A stretch of 64,000 nucleotides of DNA from Planctomycetaceae bacterium (GTDB taxonomy: Bacteria > Planctomycetota > Planctomycetia > Planctomycetales > Planctomycetaceae): assembly GCA_021732995.1 (NCBI GenBank), contig JAKFWA010000023.1:123360-187359 (forward strand). Reading direction: 5' to 3'. The position numbers were made by a program, and so were the translations under genes. This document shows, piece by piece, positions 17,646 to 26,002 of the stretch; the stretch's first letter is position 1, and the number at the start of each line of letters is the position of its first letter. A model generated the notes under the pieces. The model was not told the origin of the DNA, made no database searches, and saw only the letters and a list, made by a program, of their open reading frames with translations.

Positions 17646-18563
17646 CTACTTCGCGGCGGGCTTCGATGACGACGCATCGAGTTCCACTTCCTGGCGCTGC
17701 CGCGAACGGCCATCACCACTGGCATCTTGCTGACCACTCTGCGTCACAGCAACCTTGATCGGCTGATCGGTCTTCCTGGCCAGTCGGTCCTGCAAGGCGT
17801 TCTGATGACCCTGGAGCAGATCGAACGACGCCTCGGACTGCGTCACGAATTCCACCTGCAAAGTTCCACCGTCGCGCGAAAAGCGAACTTCCGTCTGCGG
17901 CAGCACCGAGTCCTTCAGCAGGATGCGAACTTCATCCGTACCGGACATGCCCGGTTCGGAAACAAGAATCCGGTCGGCTATCTGAGTCGCCAGGGCATCC
18001 ACAGCCTGGGCCGCGTCGAGGGTGGTAGCTGCCGGAGTGGTCGAAGCAACTGCGGGGGCGTTCAACGTCGTTGCAGCCTGAGCCGGCTGCAAGGCCATCG
18101 ACTGCAGGATCGCCTGGCCTGAGAACTCAGACTCAACGGGACTCACGTCGGCGTCAGCCTGATCCGAGTCGTACAGTTCGTTGCCCGACGCTACCTCAGC
18201 ACTCGGTGCAGAGAGCTCGCCGCGAAAGGCAAGACTTTCTTGAGGCGTTTCGGACGTCCCGGTTCCCGATCGAAACGATCCGCCCGCGTCGCCGCCAGAC
18301 TGATCAGATTGAGATGAATCCGACTCACCACCGCCACCGTCGCGCGAGTCCTGTTGTCGCGCGACTGGTTCTCGAGACTCCGCGCGGTCATTGATCAACG
18401 ACGAAAAGCGATCGGCATCGGCATTGAGTTCCTCGCTGGACCGTTCATCCAGAGACTGGGTGTCGTAGCTGTTCTGAGTCGAATCGGTCGGCACCGCGCC
18501 GGGCGGGACAGCAGTCGCCGGTGGGTTCGTCGACGCGAACGGGTTCGAGTTAATCGCGCTCAT
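17646..18563 (-). CDS. SctP/FliK-like needle-length regulator candidate
   Basis: A 305-aa protein. The first half is low-complexity and rich in Ser, Asp, Gln and Pro, as in needle-length rulers. The C-terminal half holds a compact domain (about residues 165-275: QIADRILVSEPGMSGTDEVR, ILLKDSVLPQTEVRFSRDGG, LQVEFVTQSEASFDLLQG) that matches the FliK/HpaP-type export-switch pattern. Its start at ATG 18563 overlaps the end of the upstream SctO-like gene by 14 bases, suggesting translational coupling. The identification rests partly on position between O- and Q-like genes. Alternative: an unrelated secreted protein. Confidence 0.6.
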   Translation of the reverse strand: MSAINSNPFASTNPPATAVPPGAVPTDSTQNSYDTQSLDERSSEELNADADRFSSLINDRAESREPVARQQDSRDGGGGESDSSQSDQSGGDAGGSFRSGTGTSETPQESLAFRGELSAPSAEVASGNELYDSDQADADVSPVESEFSGQAILQSMALQPAQAATTLNAPAVASTTPAATTLDAAQAVDALATQIADRILVSEPGMSGTDEVRILLKDSVLPQTEVRFSRDGGTLQVEFVTQSEASFDLLQGHQNALQDRLARKTDQPIKVAVTQSGQQDASGDGRSRQRQEVELDASSSKPAAK

Positions 18564-19074
18564 AAGAGGTAGCCTCAAGATCGTCTTCATCATCTTCGAC
18601 CAGCGCATCGGGGTCGCGCGGCCGAAAGTCTTCGGTTTCTTTTTCGGTATTGAACTCGACTTCTTTCAATTGCTCGTCGGTCCAGACGGCTTTGTGTTCG
18701 TCGAGCTTTTCACGAGCCTTCACCGTATCCCGGTACGCAGCCTGAGCCTGCTGCAGCGCAGCCTTGGCTTCCGTGATCGCCTTCTCGGCCTTCAGAATGT
18801 TTTCCTGGAAACTCAGTTCTCTGTCTCGTAATTCCTGGATTGTGAGTTTGAGGTCATCCAGTTCTTTCCGCTGGATCTCGCGACGCATGATCTGCGCGTA
18901 GAGTTTCTCCTCTTCCGCCACGCGCCAGGCAATGTATTCCCGCAGCTCGCGCTGCCGGTCAAGCAGCGTCTGTTCCGCCACTGCGAGCCTGTTCCGCGCC
19001 TTCAGCAGCTCTTGCGAAGCAGTGTCCTCGCGGAACTGCCGCACGTTTAGAAGGTCCTGCAGAACGTATCGCAT
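18550..19074 (-). CDS. SctO/FliJ-like coiled-coil stalk protein
   Basis: A 174-aa protein, nearly all heptad-type helix (residues 10-145), with RQFREDTASQELLKARNRL, ELREYIAWRVAEEEKLYAQI and ELRDRELSFQENILKAE. Length and helical hairpin fit YscO/SctO, the stalk that links the type III ATPase to the export gate (FliJ in flagella). The start at 19074 (MRYVLQDLLNVR) is typical of the family; the frame extends 108 bases further without such character. SctN, the ATPase that normally precedes SctO, is not adjacent; a YHS-like exported protein is. Confidence 0.65.
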   Translation of the reverse strand: MRYVLQDLLNVRQFREDTASQELLKARNRLAVAEQTLLDRQRELREYIAWRVAEEEKLYAQIMRREIQRKELDDLKLTIQELRDRELSFQENILKAEKAITEAKAALQQAQAAYRDTVKAREKLDEHKAVWTDEQLKEVEFNTEKETEDFRPRDPDALVEDDEDDLEATSYERD

Positions 19075-19268
19075 GAAGGTGTTTCCTCGGCCAGCTCTGC
19101 GCTCCGGCGACGTCTGATGCTCGCGGGGAGTCTCGTGCCAACCAGCATTCATCGTATTCGCAACCGGCCCCGCCAAAAACAAAAACCGCGTTCAACGATT
19201 TGGCATCCTGCCGTTCGTGAACGCGGTTTGTGAGCGTCGGACTCAAGCATCAAGCAGACGTTTCGGAG

Positions 19269-21041
19269 TTACTCCTCGACGACATACTTAGCGGGTTGCA
19301 GTTCGAACTTGTCTTTCGTCTTCGCACTGTTGAACAGGTAGAGGCGATCTTTGAACCACGCGGCGTGATCGAGCTTACCTTCGATGTCTTCCGCAGTGTC
19401 CTTCAGAGCCACCGTGTCCCGACCCAGCAGCACCGGAGCGTACAGCTTCGGGTTCTTCGTGAACTTCTCGCGAGCATCCTCGGACGAGAAGTTGTAGACC
19501 TTGCCCAGGTAGGTCGCCTTGAACTGAGGTTTCGAGTCCACCAGGTCGCGGCCGTCTCGCAGAGCTACCGGGCAGAAGCCCTTGAAGCCCTTGAGATCTT
19601 TGCGGTCGGCAATCTTCTTCATCTTCGCGGCGGGATCGAGCTGCGGTTCCGACTTGGCCGAAGTCATTTCCTCTTCGTCATCATCGTCGTCGTCATCATC
19701 GTCCGCGGCGAGCTTGCCCGGTTCTGGCAATGGCAACGGCAGCTTCACCGCCTCAGGCAGCTTGGGAGCCTTATCAATCGCTTCCAGGGCCGGTTTCGCG
19801 GCTTCCTTAATGGTTTCCTTCGCGGCTTCTGTCGCTTCAAGCTTCAGGCCGGTGAAGGGGTTCTCGTCCTTGGCGTCTTCAGCGGGTTCGCTCTTGAGTT
19901 CTGGCAGCTTGGGAGCCGCTTTCGGAGCCGCCGCCTTGGCTTTGCCCTTGTCTGCATCGGTCTCAGAGAGTTCCGGGAACGCGTTGTCGAGATCATCGCT
20001 AGACGCCGGAGCCGCTGGTGCTGGCTTCTTGGCTTCAACTTCTTCGGCTCCGAACGGAGCGTCGGAAAGTTCACCGCTCAACGCGGGGAGTTCAGACGTC
20101 TTCGGTGCCGCCGCTGGAATCGCTGCCGGAGCTGTGATTGTCGGGCTCAGGGCTGCTGGCTTAGGCACCAGCCGGGCATCCTGGGGCAACTGCACTGCCG
20201 GCTTGAATTCAGGCAAGTCGGTTGGTGCCGGAGCGTTCGGACTGATCGCTCGACCAATCGCACCGCTGTTCGGGCTCAACAGACCTGGAGTCGTAAACTG
20301 AGGCGGTTCCGCAGCGGGAGCGGCTGGCGGCTGCGCGGGAGCCGGTGGCACAAACTTCGAACCGGCCTGCTGCTGTGGCGGAGCCAACCGCTGCGGCTGA
20401 GGCTGAGCTTGTTGTTGAGCCTGTGGCTGCTGGTAGTTGCGGTACTGCGGCTGAGATCCCTGAGCCTGGACCGCCTGCTGCTGGCGAGCGACGTCTGCCG
20501 GCATGGATTCCACATGTCGCGGACGCTCGTCGTTCTCGCCTCGCTTGAACGGATTGATGTTCTTGAACAGTCCGCCAAAGCGGCTTTGAGCCACCACAGG
20601 CTGAGACGTCGGAGTCGCAGGCGTCGCGGCTTGCTTAGGCAACGGCGGAACCTTCTGCTTGAGGTTCTGCTCGGGCAGTTGCTCCATCGCCATCGGCGGC
20701 ATCTCGCGACCGTTCTTGCGATAGAGTTCTTCGAGTTTCTTCTGCACTTCCGAGTTCTGGTTGGGTCCAGCCGCAGCGACTTGCTGCACGCCATTGGTCC
20801 CTGAAGTAGAAACCGACCGGTCGACGGCCAGACGAGCCCCCGATTGATCGCCGAGGCGACGTGGTTCGGTGGCCGCTCCGACCTGAACGATCTGTGCGGG
20901 TTTGTGTTGCTCGACGGCGGGAACGACACTGGGTCGTTGGATACGTTGAGGTGTGGATTCAGCCAGACTAGCGCTGACCGGCATGCAAACCAGTCCCGCG
21001 GTGCTGAGCATCCATGCTCGTGCTGAGAACGAGATTCTCAC
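19269..21041 (-). CDS. large exported low-complexity protein with YHS-like C-terminus
   Basis: A 590-aa protein with a signal peptide (residues 1-27, MPVSASLAES). Residues about 150-470 are rich in Pro, Ala, Gln and Glu with an acidic run of nine Asp (ADDDDDDDDDEEE). The C-terminal 110 residues form a globular domain resembling YHS domains: KGFCPVALRDGRDLV, FKATYLGKVYNFSSEDAREKF and KLYAPVLLG, found in metal-related proteins. The start is GTG 21041, preceded by AGGGAGAG; the open frame continues 93 bases upstream without signal-peptide character. The function is unknown. Confidence 0.7.
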   Translation of the reverse strand: MRISFSARAWMLSTAGLVCMPVSASLAESTPQRIQRPSVVPAVEQHKPAQIVQVGAATEPRRLGDQSGARLAVDRSVSTSGTNGVQQVAAAGPNQNSEVQKKLEELYRKNGREMPPMAMEQLPEQNLKQKVPPLPKQAATPATPTSQPVVAQSRFGGLFKNINPFKRGENDERPRHVESMPADVARQQQAVQAQGSQPQYRNYQQPQAQQQAQPQPQRLAPPQQQAGSKFVPPAPAQPPAAPAAEPPQFTTPGLLSPNSGAIGRAISPNAPAPTDLPEFKPAVQLPQDARLVPKPAALSPTITAPAAIPAAAPKTSELPALSGELSDAPFGAEEVEAKKPAPAAPASSDDLDNAFPELSETDADKGKAKAAAPKAAPKLPELKSEPAEDAKDENPFTGLKLEATEAAKETIKEAAKPALEAIDKAPKLPEAVKLPLPLPEPGKLAADDDDDDDDDEEEMTSAKSEPQLDPAAKMKKIADRKDLKGFKGFCPVALRDGRDLVDSKPQFKATYLGKVYNFSSEDAREKFTKNPKLYAPVLLGRDTVALKDTAEDIEGKLDHAAWFKDRLYLFNSAKTKDKFELQPAKYVVEE

Positions 21042-21356
21042 TGCTCTCTCTCCCTGATCTAGCGCTGTGAGTCCGGACGGTTCACGTCTTGGGCCGCGAG
21101 CAAGCGTGGGGCATCCAGTGCCGCCACAATCCATACGCTCGCTACAAGACGACCGTGCTGCAGAAGTATCGTCGGTCTCCGATGTGCGACTGTGCCGTAG
21201 CTACTGAGGATGAGGGGCTTTCTATCCACATCTCTCACACGGCCAGCATTATTGGCAGAGTTTTCGCCACTTCACCAAATTGCCAATATTACCCTTAATC
21301 ACGCGCGCACCTGATGACGCGCGGCTCTCACTACGGAGCAGCGACAGCGGCGAGCG
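21042..21356. other. 315-bp intergenic region with TATTGGCA/TGCCAATA dyad
   Basis: It lies downstream of trpE and upstream of the YHS-like gene, both minus strand. Inverted repeat TATTGGCA (21250-21257) / TGCCAATA (21281-21288), spacer 23, could be an operator of the downstream gene or part of trpE's 3' end; no T-run accompanies it. No coding sequence seen. Confidence 0.35.
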
Positions 21357-22949
21357 TCAGTTGGAGATTGATTCCTCAGCGACCTCGATGGCCCGCAGCA
21401 TGCCTTTGGCTTTGTTGAGCGTTTCGTGGTACTCGTTCACCGGGATACTGTCGGCGACGATACCAGCTCCAGCCTGCACGTAGGCGTGTGAGCCTTGCAG
21501 CACCAGCGTTCGTAGAGCAATACAGGTATCCATGTTGCCGGTGAAATCGACATAGCCGACCGCTCCCGCGTACGGGCCGCGGCGATGACGTTCAACCTCG
21601 TCGATGATCTGCATCGCCCGAACTTTGGGAGCCCCAGACACGGTTCCCGCCGGCAGTCCAGCTCGCAGAGCGTCCAGCGCCGTCAGACCTGATCTCAGTT
21701 GCCCGGTGCAGTTGGATGTGATGTGCATCACATGGCTGTAGCGTTCGACGACCATCACGTCGCTCAGCTTCACCGAGCCGTACTCAGCCACGCGGCCAAT
21801 GTCGTTGCGAGCCAGATCGACCAGCATCACGTGCTCAGCCCGTTCCTTTTCGTCCGACAGCAGTTCCTCGGCGATCAGCTTTTCCAACTGGTCCGAGGGA
21901 ACCTGATCGAAGCGGTTCCAGACGTCCGCGCCGAAATGCTTTTCGATGACAGCCTTGAGTTCCGGGAACAGGTCAGCCGACTTCGGTCGCCCCTTAAGGA
22001 CGTGAGCTCTCGGACGCGTACCGGCCAGCGGGCGGATGGTGACTTCGCCTTCTTCCACCCGCACCATGATCTCGGGCGAGCTGCCGACGAGGTCCACGGT
22101 TGGCGTCTTCAGCAAGAACATGAACGGGCTGGGGTTCACGACTCGCAAGGCCCGGTAGATATCAAGCGCCTTCGCCTTCGTTTCCAGAGCCAGTCGCTGG
22201 CTGATGACCACCTGAAAGATGTCGCCCGCCTTGATGTATTCCTGACACTTGGTCACCGCCGTTTCAAACTCGGCCTGACTGAAGTTGGACTCGTATTTCA
22301 GCTTCGGCTCGCCGCCGAGTGCGATGTCCGTCATGCGAATCGCTTCGGTCGGCTGCTGCAACTGCCGCACGATCAGGTCAATCCCCGCACAGGCCGAAGC
22401 GTAGTTTGTCTTCAGGTCGCCCTTCGTCTGAGCATGACACACGACCAGAATCGTCTTCCGGATCTGGTCAAAGATGACCATGCGATCGAAGAACGCAAAC
22501 GACAGATCCGGAAGCTGGCGGTCATCTTTCGGTGAGTTCGGCAGATGTTCCGAGTAACGAATCACGTCGTAGCCCGAGTAGCCGACCGCACCGCCGCAGA
22601 ATCGCGGCAGTTCAGGCAGATGCACGGCCCGGTACTTCGCCAGCAGGTTTTCCAGTTCGCGGAGCGGATCGTTCGCCTGGTACTTCTGAACCGAATTCCC
22701 TTCCGTGACGACCACATTCGTGTCCCAAGCCTCAATGCTGAGGAACGGCGCGGCCCCGATGAAGCTGAATCGCCCGATTTTCTCGCCGCCCACGACGCTT
22801 TCAAACAGGAACGTGCGGTCGGAATCCTGCAGCTTGCAGAAGGCTTCGACGGGGGTCAGCGTGTCACTGGTGAGCTGCCGGTAGACCGGAACGAGGTCCG
22901 CTTGCGGGGCGAGCTGCTGAAACGCGTCGAAGTTCGGAAAGTGAGACAT
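21357..22949 (-). CDS. trpE: anthranilate synthase component I
   Basis: A 530-aa chorismate-utilising enzyme that makes anthranilate, first step of tryptophan synthesis, using ammonia from TrpG. Visible are the N-terminal [19 protein letters not shown] (position of the Trp-binding LLES motif), [48 protein letters not shown] and [21 protein letters not shown], the chorismate-binding core. Length is normal. The ATG at 22949 begins [10 protein letters not shown]. No trpG or other trp gene is next to it. No leader peptide with Trp codons was seen upstream. The 321-bp gap separates it from divergent mcsA. Confidence 0.95.
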   Translation of the reverse strand: MSHFPNFDAFQQLAPQADLVPVYRQLTSDTLTPVEAFCKLQDSDRTFLFESVVGGEKIGRFSFIGAAPFLSIEAWDTNVVVTEGNSVQKYQANDPLRELENLLAKYRAVHLPELPRFCGGAVGYSGYDVIRYSEHLPNSPKDDRQLPDLSFAFFDRMVIFDQIRKTILVVCHAQTKGDLKTNYASACAGIDLIVRQLQQPTEAIRMTDIALGGEPKLKYESNFSQAEFETAVTKCQEYIKAGDIFQVVISQRLALETKAKALDIYRALRVVNPSPFMFLLKTPTVDLVGSSPEIMVRVEEGEVTIRPLAGTRPRAHVLKGRPKSADLFPELKAVIEKHFGADVWNRFDQVPSDQLEKLIAEELLSDEKERAEHVMLVDLARNDIGRVAEYGSVKLSDVMVVERYSHVMHITSNCTGQLRSGLTALDALRAGLPAGTVSGAPKVRAMQIIDEVERHRRGPYAGAVGYVDFTGNMDTCIALRTLVLQGSHAYVQAGAGIVADSIPVNEYHETLNKAKGMLRAIEVAEESISN

Positions 22950-23270
22950 GAAGGCTGTTTCTTGTCGCGTCGTTGCGGAAAGTATTGGACGGTTGCGGGC
23001 TCAAAAGACACGGATTCAGGTCACGGGGCGAGTTCGAGCGGTCTGCCGAGTGCACCTTGTTCGGGTCTTAAGGCACCAATATGATTGAATTGCTTTCGCG
23101 GCCTAAAGTACGGTCTCACAACAACATTTCTGGTGTCTGTGACCCGCCGGATGGACGCGAATTGAAGTTAGTCGGTTCGCGAATTGCCAGTCTTTGGCGA
23201 ATCACAAACCGCCACCTCGCTTTCCTTTCAAGCGTTCGACGCGCTCGCGCTTCGAGCCTGGACTGTACTG
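22950..23270. other. 321-bp divergent promoter region (trpE / mcsA)
   Basis: Open frames cross this space without protein character. It should hold both promoters. No convincing CtsR-type tandem repeat operator or -35/-10 pair was identified. Confidence 0.35.
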
Positions 23271-23795
23271 ATGAAGAAGTGTCGTCGCTGCTCGAAGCCA
23301 GCAACATTGCATATCACGGAAATTCGTAAGGGTGAGGCCACTGAAGTCCATTTGTGTGAGACCTGCGCAAAGGACTATCTCCAACAGGCGGACACCAACG
23401 ACGATTCGTCATCCGAGTTCGAATTCGACAAGCTCGAAGACGCGTCTGAGGCCCTCGACGACGCCGAAGATCCCGTCTGCCCGAATTGCGGCATCACGTT
23501 TCGCGAATTCCGTAAGCAAGGCCGACTGGGTTGCCCGCACGATTACGTGGCATTTCGTAATGAATTGCTCCCGCTGCTGGAGAACATTCACGGCCAGACG
23601 CAGCATGTGGGCAAAACGCCCCGGCAGGTTGCAGTCTCGCCGCAAAGACAAGATCTGCAGCATCAACTCGTGCGTTTGAAGAGCCAGTTGAAGGCCGCCA
23701 TCGACGAGGAGAAGTACGAGTCGGCAGCTAAGCTGCGCGACGAAATCCACTCGCTTGAATCGCAACTTTCGGAGAAGGACCTTGGACCTCAATAG
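23271..23795 (+). CDS. mcsA: McsA-like zinc protein, activator of the arginine kinase
   Basis: A 174-aa protein with two CxxC zinc-binding pairs (CRRCSKPATLHITEI; HLCETCAKDYL), a second CPNCGITFREF motif, and a C-terminal UvrB/UvrC motif (LKAAIDEEKYESAAKLRDEI), the layout of McsA. McsA stimulates McsB, which phosphorylates arginine on proteins to mark them for ClpCP. The ATG at 23271 begins at the first zinc motif; 29 upstream codons in frame lack conserved character. The gene end overlaps the start of mcsB by 14 bases. ClpC and CtsR, neighbours in Firmicutes, are absent. Confidence 0.9.
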   Translation: MKKCRRCSKPATLHITEIRKGEATEVHLCETCAKDYLQQADTNDDSSSEFEFDKLEDASEALDDAEDPVCPNCGITFREFRKQGRLGCPHDYVAFRNELLPLLENIHGQTQHVGKTPRQVAVSPQRQDLQHQLVRLKSQLKAAIDEEKYESAAKLRDEIHSLESQLSEKDLGPQ

Positions 23796-24849
23796 CCTCA
23801 CGCAGAATGACAGCGAGTGGTTGCGTGGGACCGGACCAGAATCAGACGTGGTCATCTCGACGCGCATTCGACTCGCGCGCAACCTCGCTGAATTCCCGTT
23901 CGCCAGCAAAGCCGACGACAGCACCAAAGCGCGCATCGAAAAGCAACTGCGCGATGTCCTGTCGGACCTGCCGCTGCCCAAACCGCTGTCGTACATCAAC
24001 GTCGCCAGCCTTGATGAAATCGAACGCCAGTTCCTGCTGGAGCGACAACTCATCAGCCGCGAGCACTCCGAAGGCACCGGAGCCCGCGGAGTTGCCGTCT
24101 CGCGCAGCGAAGATGTCGCGGTCATGGTCAACGAAGAGGATCATCTGCGTTTGCAGGTGCTCCGCAGCGGCCTGGCCTTTGACAGTTGCTGGGATGAGAT
24201 CGACCGGCTCGATACGGCCATCGGTGATCGAGTGGCCTACGCCTATGACGAAGCTTTTGGATATCTGACCGCGTGCCCGACCAACTGCGGTACGGGCATC
24301 CGTGCCAGCGTCATGGTGCATCTCCCGGCGCTGGTGCTGACTCGCGAAATCCAGAAGGTGTTCCACGGCCTGCAGAAGATCAATGTCGCCGTGCGCGGCT
24401 TGTATGGTGAAGGCAGCCAGGCGATGGGCGACTTCTACCAGATCTCGAACCAGTACACGCTGGGCATGACCGAGACGCAGATCATCGACAAGGTCCGCGA
24501 AGTCATTCCGGTCGTGCTGGGCTTCGAACGCAAAGCTCGCACGGCCCTGATGGATAGCAAGCAACCCGAACTGCACGACTCGATCGCTCGCGCGGCTGGG
24601 ACTTTGCGCAGCGCTCAGACCATCAGCTCCGAAGAGACCATGCACCTGCTGTCGAGCGTACGACTCGGCGTGAACCTGGGACTCATCACGGATGTGGGGT
24701 TACCGGCTCTCAACCAGTTGTTCGTTCAAATTCAACCGGCGCATCTGCAGAAGGCCAAAGGCGCGACGCTCAATTCATCCGAACGCAACGTCGCGCGTGC
24801 AACGCTGCTCCGGACGAAACTCGAGCAGGAACGCAGCGCCCACTCGTAG
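23782..24849 (+). CDS. mcsB: protein arginine kinase McsB
   Basis: A 355-aa member of the ATP:guanido phosphotransferase family. Visible are STRIRLARNLAEFPF, EEDHLRLQVLRSGLAF (substrate-side loop), YLTACPTNCGTGIRASVMVHLPAL with the reactive-type Cys, and VRGLYGEGSQAMGDFYQISNQ. It lacks the N-terminal extension of animal creatine and arginine kinases, as McsB does. Translation begins at TTG 23782 with a near-perfect GGAGAAGGA (23771-23779) inside the mcsA frame, indicating coupled translation with mcsA. Confidence 0.92.
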   Translation: MDLNSLTQNDSEWLRGTGPESDVVISTRIRLARNLAEFPFASKADDSTKARIEKQLRDVLSDLPLPKPLSYINVASLDEIERQFLLERQLISREHSEGTGARGVAVSRSEDVAVMVNEEDHLRLQVLRSGLAFDSCWDEIDRLDTAIGDRVAYAYDEAFGYLTACPTNCGTGIRASVMVHLPALVLTREIQKVFHGLQKINVAVRGLYGEGSQAMGDFYQISNQYTLGMTETQIIDKVREVIPVVLGFERKARTALMDSKQPELHDSIARAAGTLRSAQTISSEETMHLLSSVRLGVNLGLITDVGLPALNQLFVQIQPAHLQKAKGATLNSSERNVARATLLRTKLEQERSAHS

Positions 24850-24890
24850 TTTCGTAGCGATTTGAATTCACTCCTCTCACCATTGCCTTC

Positions 24891-24934
24891 GCCCCTTCCA
24901 AAGGGGAGAAGGTGGCCGCAGGCCGGATGAGGGG
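24891..24934. repeat. intergenic repeat with CCCCTT/AAGGGG hairpin
   Basis: The sequence CCCCTTCCAAAGGGG (24892-24906) forms a 6-bp hairpin and is followed by GAGAAGGTGGCCGCAGGCC GGATGAGGGG. This composite is a dispersed non-coding repeat I recall from several bacterial genomes. It lies downstream of mcsB and may help terminate it. Confidence 0.5.
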
Positions 24935-24995
24935 TTCCAGCCACTGCGAAGTTCGAGCCTCGAAATCGGATCATCAACCAGTACGGAGACACGAG

Positions 24996-25898
24996 ATGGA
25001 TGCGGTGTCCAGCGACGCGGCTCAACGTAAAGGCATCATCCTGGCGGGCGGGTCTGGGACGCGGCTGCACCCGGCGACAATGGTCGTCAGCAAGCAACTG
25101 CTGCCCGTCTACGACAAGCCGATGGTCTACTACCCGTTGTCGACTTTGCTGCTGGCGGGCATTCGAGAAATCCTCGTCATCAGCACGCCGCACGATCTGC
25201 CGCTGTATCGACGTCTGCTGGGCGATGGGAAGCAATTCGGCATCTCGTTCGAGTACGCCGAGCAACCTAATCCCGGCGGTCTGGCTCAAGCGTTTCTGAT
25301 TGGTGAGAAGTTCGTCAGCGGGCATCTTTCGAGCCTCGTGCTGGGCGACAACATTTTCTACGGCCAGAGCCTCAGCAAGAACCTGCAGGACGCCAACCAG
25401 CAGCGTGACGGTGCGACGGTCTTCGCCTATCACGTCCGCGACCCCGAGCGTTACGGCGTTGTTGTGCTGGACAAAGAGGGACGCCCAACCGATATCGAAG
25501 AGAAGCCGAAGCAGCCGAAGTCGAACTACGCCGTGACTGGTTTGTACTTCTACGACAAAGACGTCGTGGACATCGCCAAGCAGTTGAAGCCATCACCGCG
25601 CGGCGAACTCGAAATCACGGACGTGAATCGCGAATACCTCAACCGCGGCAAGCTGAGTGTTGAAGTCTGGGGCCGCGGCACCGCGTGGCTGGATACTGGC
25701 ACTCACGAGTCGCTCGTTGAAGCCGCGACATTCGTCAGCGTGCTGGAAGCCCGGCAAGGTCTGAAGATTGCCTGTTTGGAGGAGATCGTCTGGCGCATGG
25801 GATACATCGACGCCGAACAGGTCCTGCGACTCGCCTCTCCTATGAAAAACAGCAGCTACGGCAAATACCTGATTGGCCTCGTCGAGCAATCGCGGTGA
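24996..25898 (+). CDS. rfbA: glucose-1-phosphate thymidylyltransferase
   Basis: A 300-aa nucleotidyltransferase that joins glucose-1-phosphate to dTTP, giving dTDP-glucose for dTDP-rhamnose synthesis and surface polysaccharides. Signatures: the nucleotide-binding [45 protein letters not shown], and ITDVNREYL. Length is that of RmlA. The ATG at 24996 follows CACGAG weakly; it precedes a nine-residue extension before the core. RfbB, C and D are not adjacent. The gene converges with the downstream DUF1501 gene across a palindromic repeat. Confidence 0.92.
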   Translation: MDAVSSDAAQRKGIILAGGSGTRLHPATMVVSKQLLPVYDKPMVYYPLSTLLLAGIREILVISTPHDLPLYRRLLGDGKQFGISFEYAEQPNPGGLAQAFLIGEKFVSGHLSSLVLGDNIFYGQSLSKNLQDANQQRDGATVFAYHVRDPERYGVVVLDKEGRPTDIEEKPKQPKSNYAVTGLYFYDKDVVDIAKQLKPSPRGELEITDVNREYLNRGKLSVEVWGRGTAWLDTGTHESLVEAATFVSVLEARQGLKIACLEEIVWRMGYIDAEQVLRLASPMKNSSYGKYLIGLVEQSR

Positions 25899-25920
25899 GC
25901 CATCGGAGTTGGACCGAGAG

Positions 25921-25968
25921 GTAGGCCGGACAATCTTGTCCGGCGTCGGACAGGATTGTCCAACCTAC
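25921..25968. repeat. palindromic intergenic repeat (GGACAAT/TGTCC family), second copy
   Basis: Hairpin GCCGGACA/TGTCCGGC (25925-25944, loop ATCT), then GGACA/TGTCC (25948-25961); the outer ends GTAGG and CCTAC also pair, so the 48 bases can form one long stem. It matches the copy at 2556-2608 in reverse orientation. Located between convergent rfbA and the DUF1501 gene, where it may act as a two-way terminator. Confidence 0.7.
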
Positions 25969-26002
25969 AAACCAGTCATCCCGACGCTCAGGAACCGCTC
26001 GC

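Noticed and set aside
19230..20804. Plus-strand open frame of 524 codons rich in Arg and Leu
   Set aside because: Shadow of the Pro/Ala/Gln-rich coding part of the minus-strand protein.
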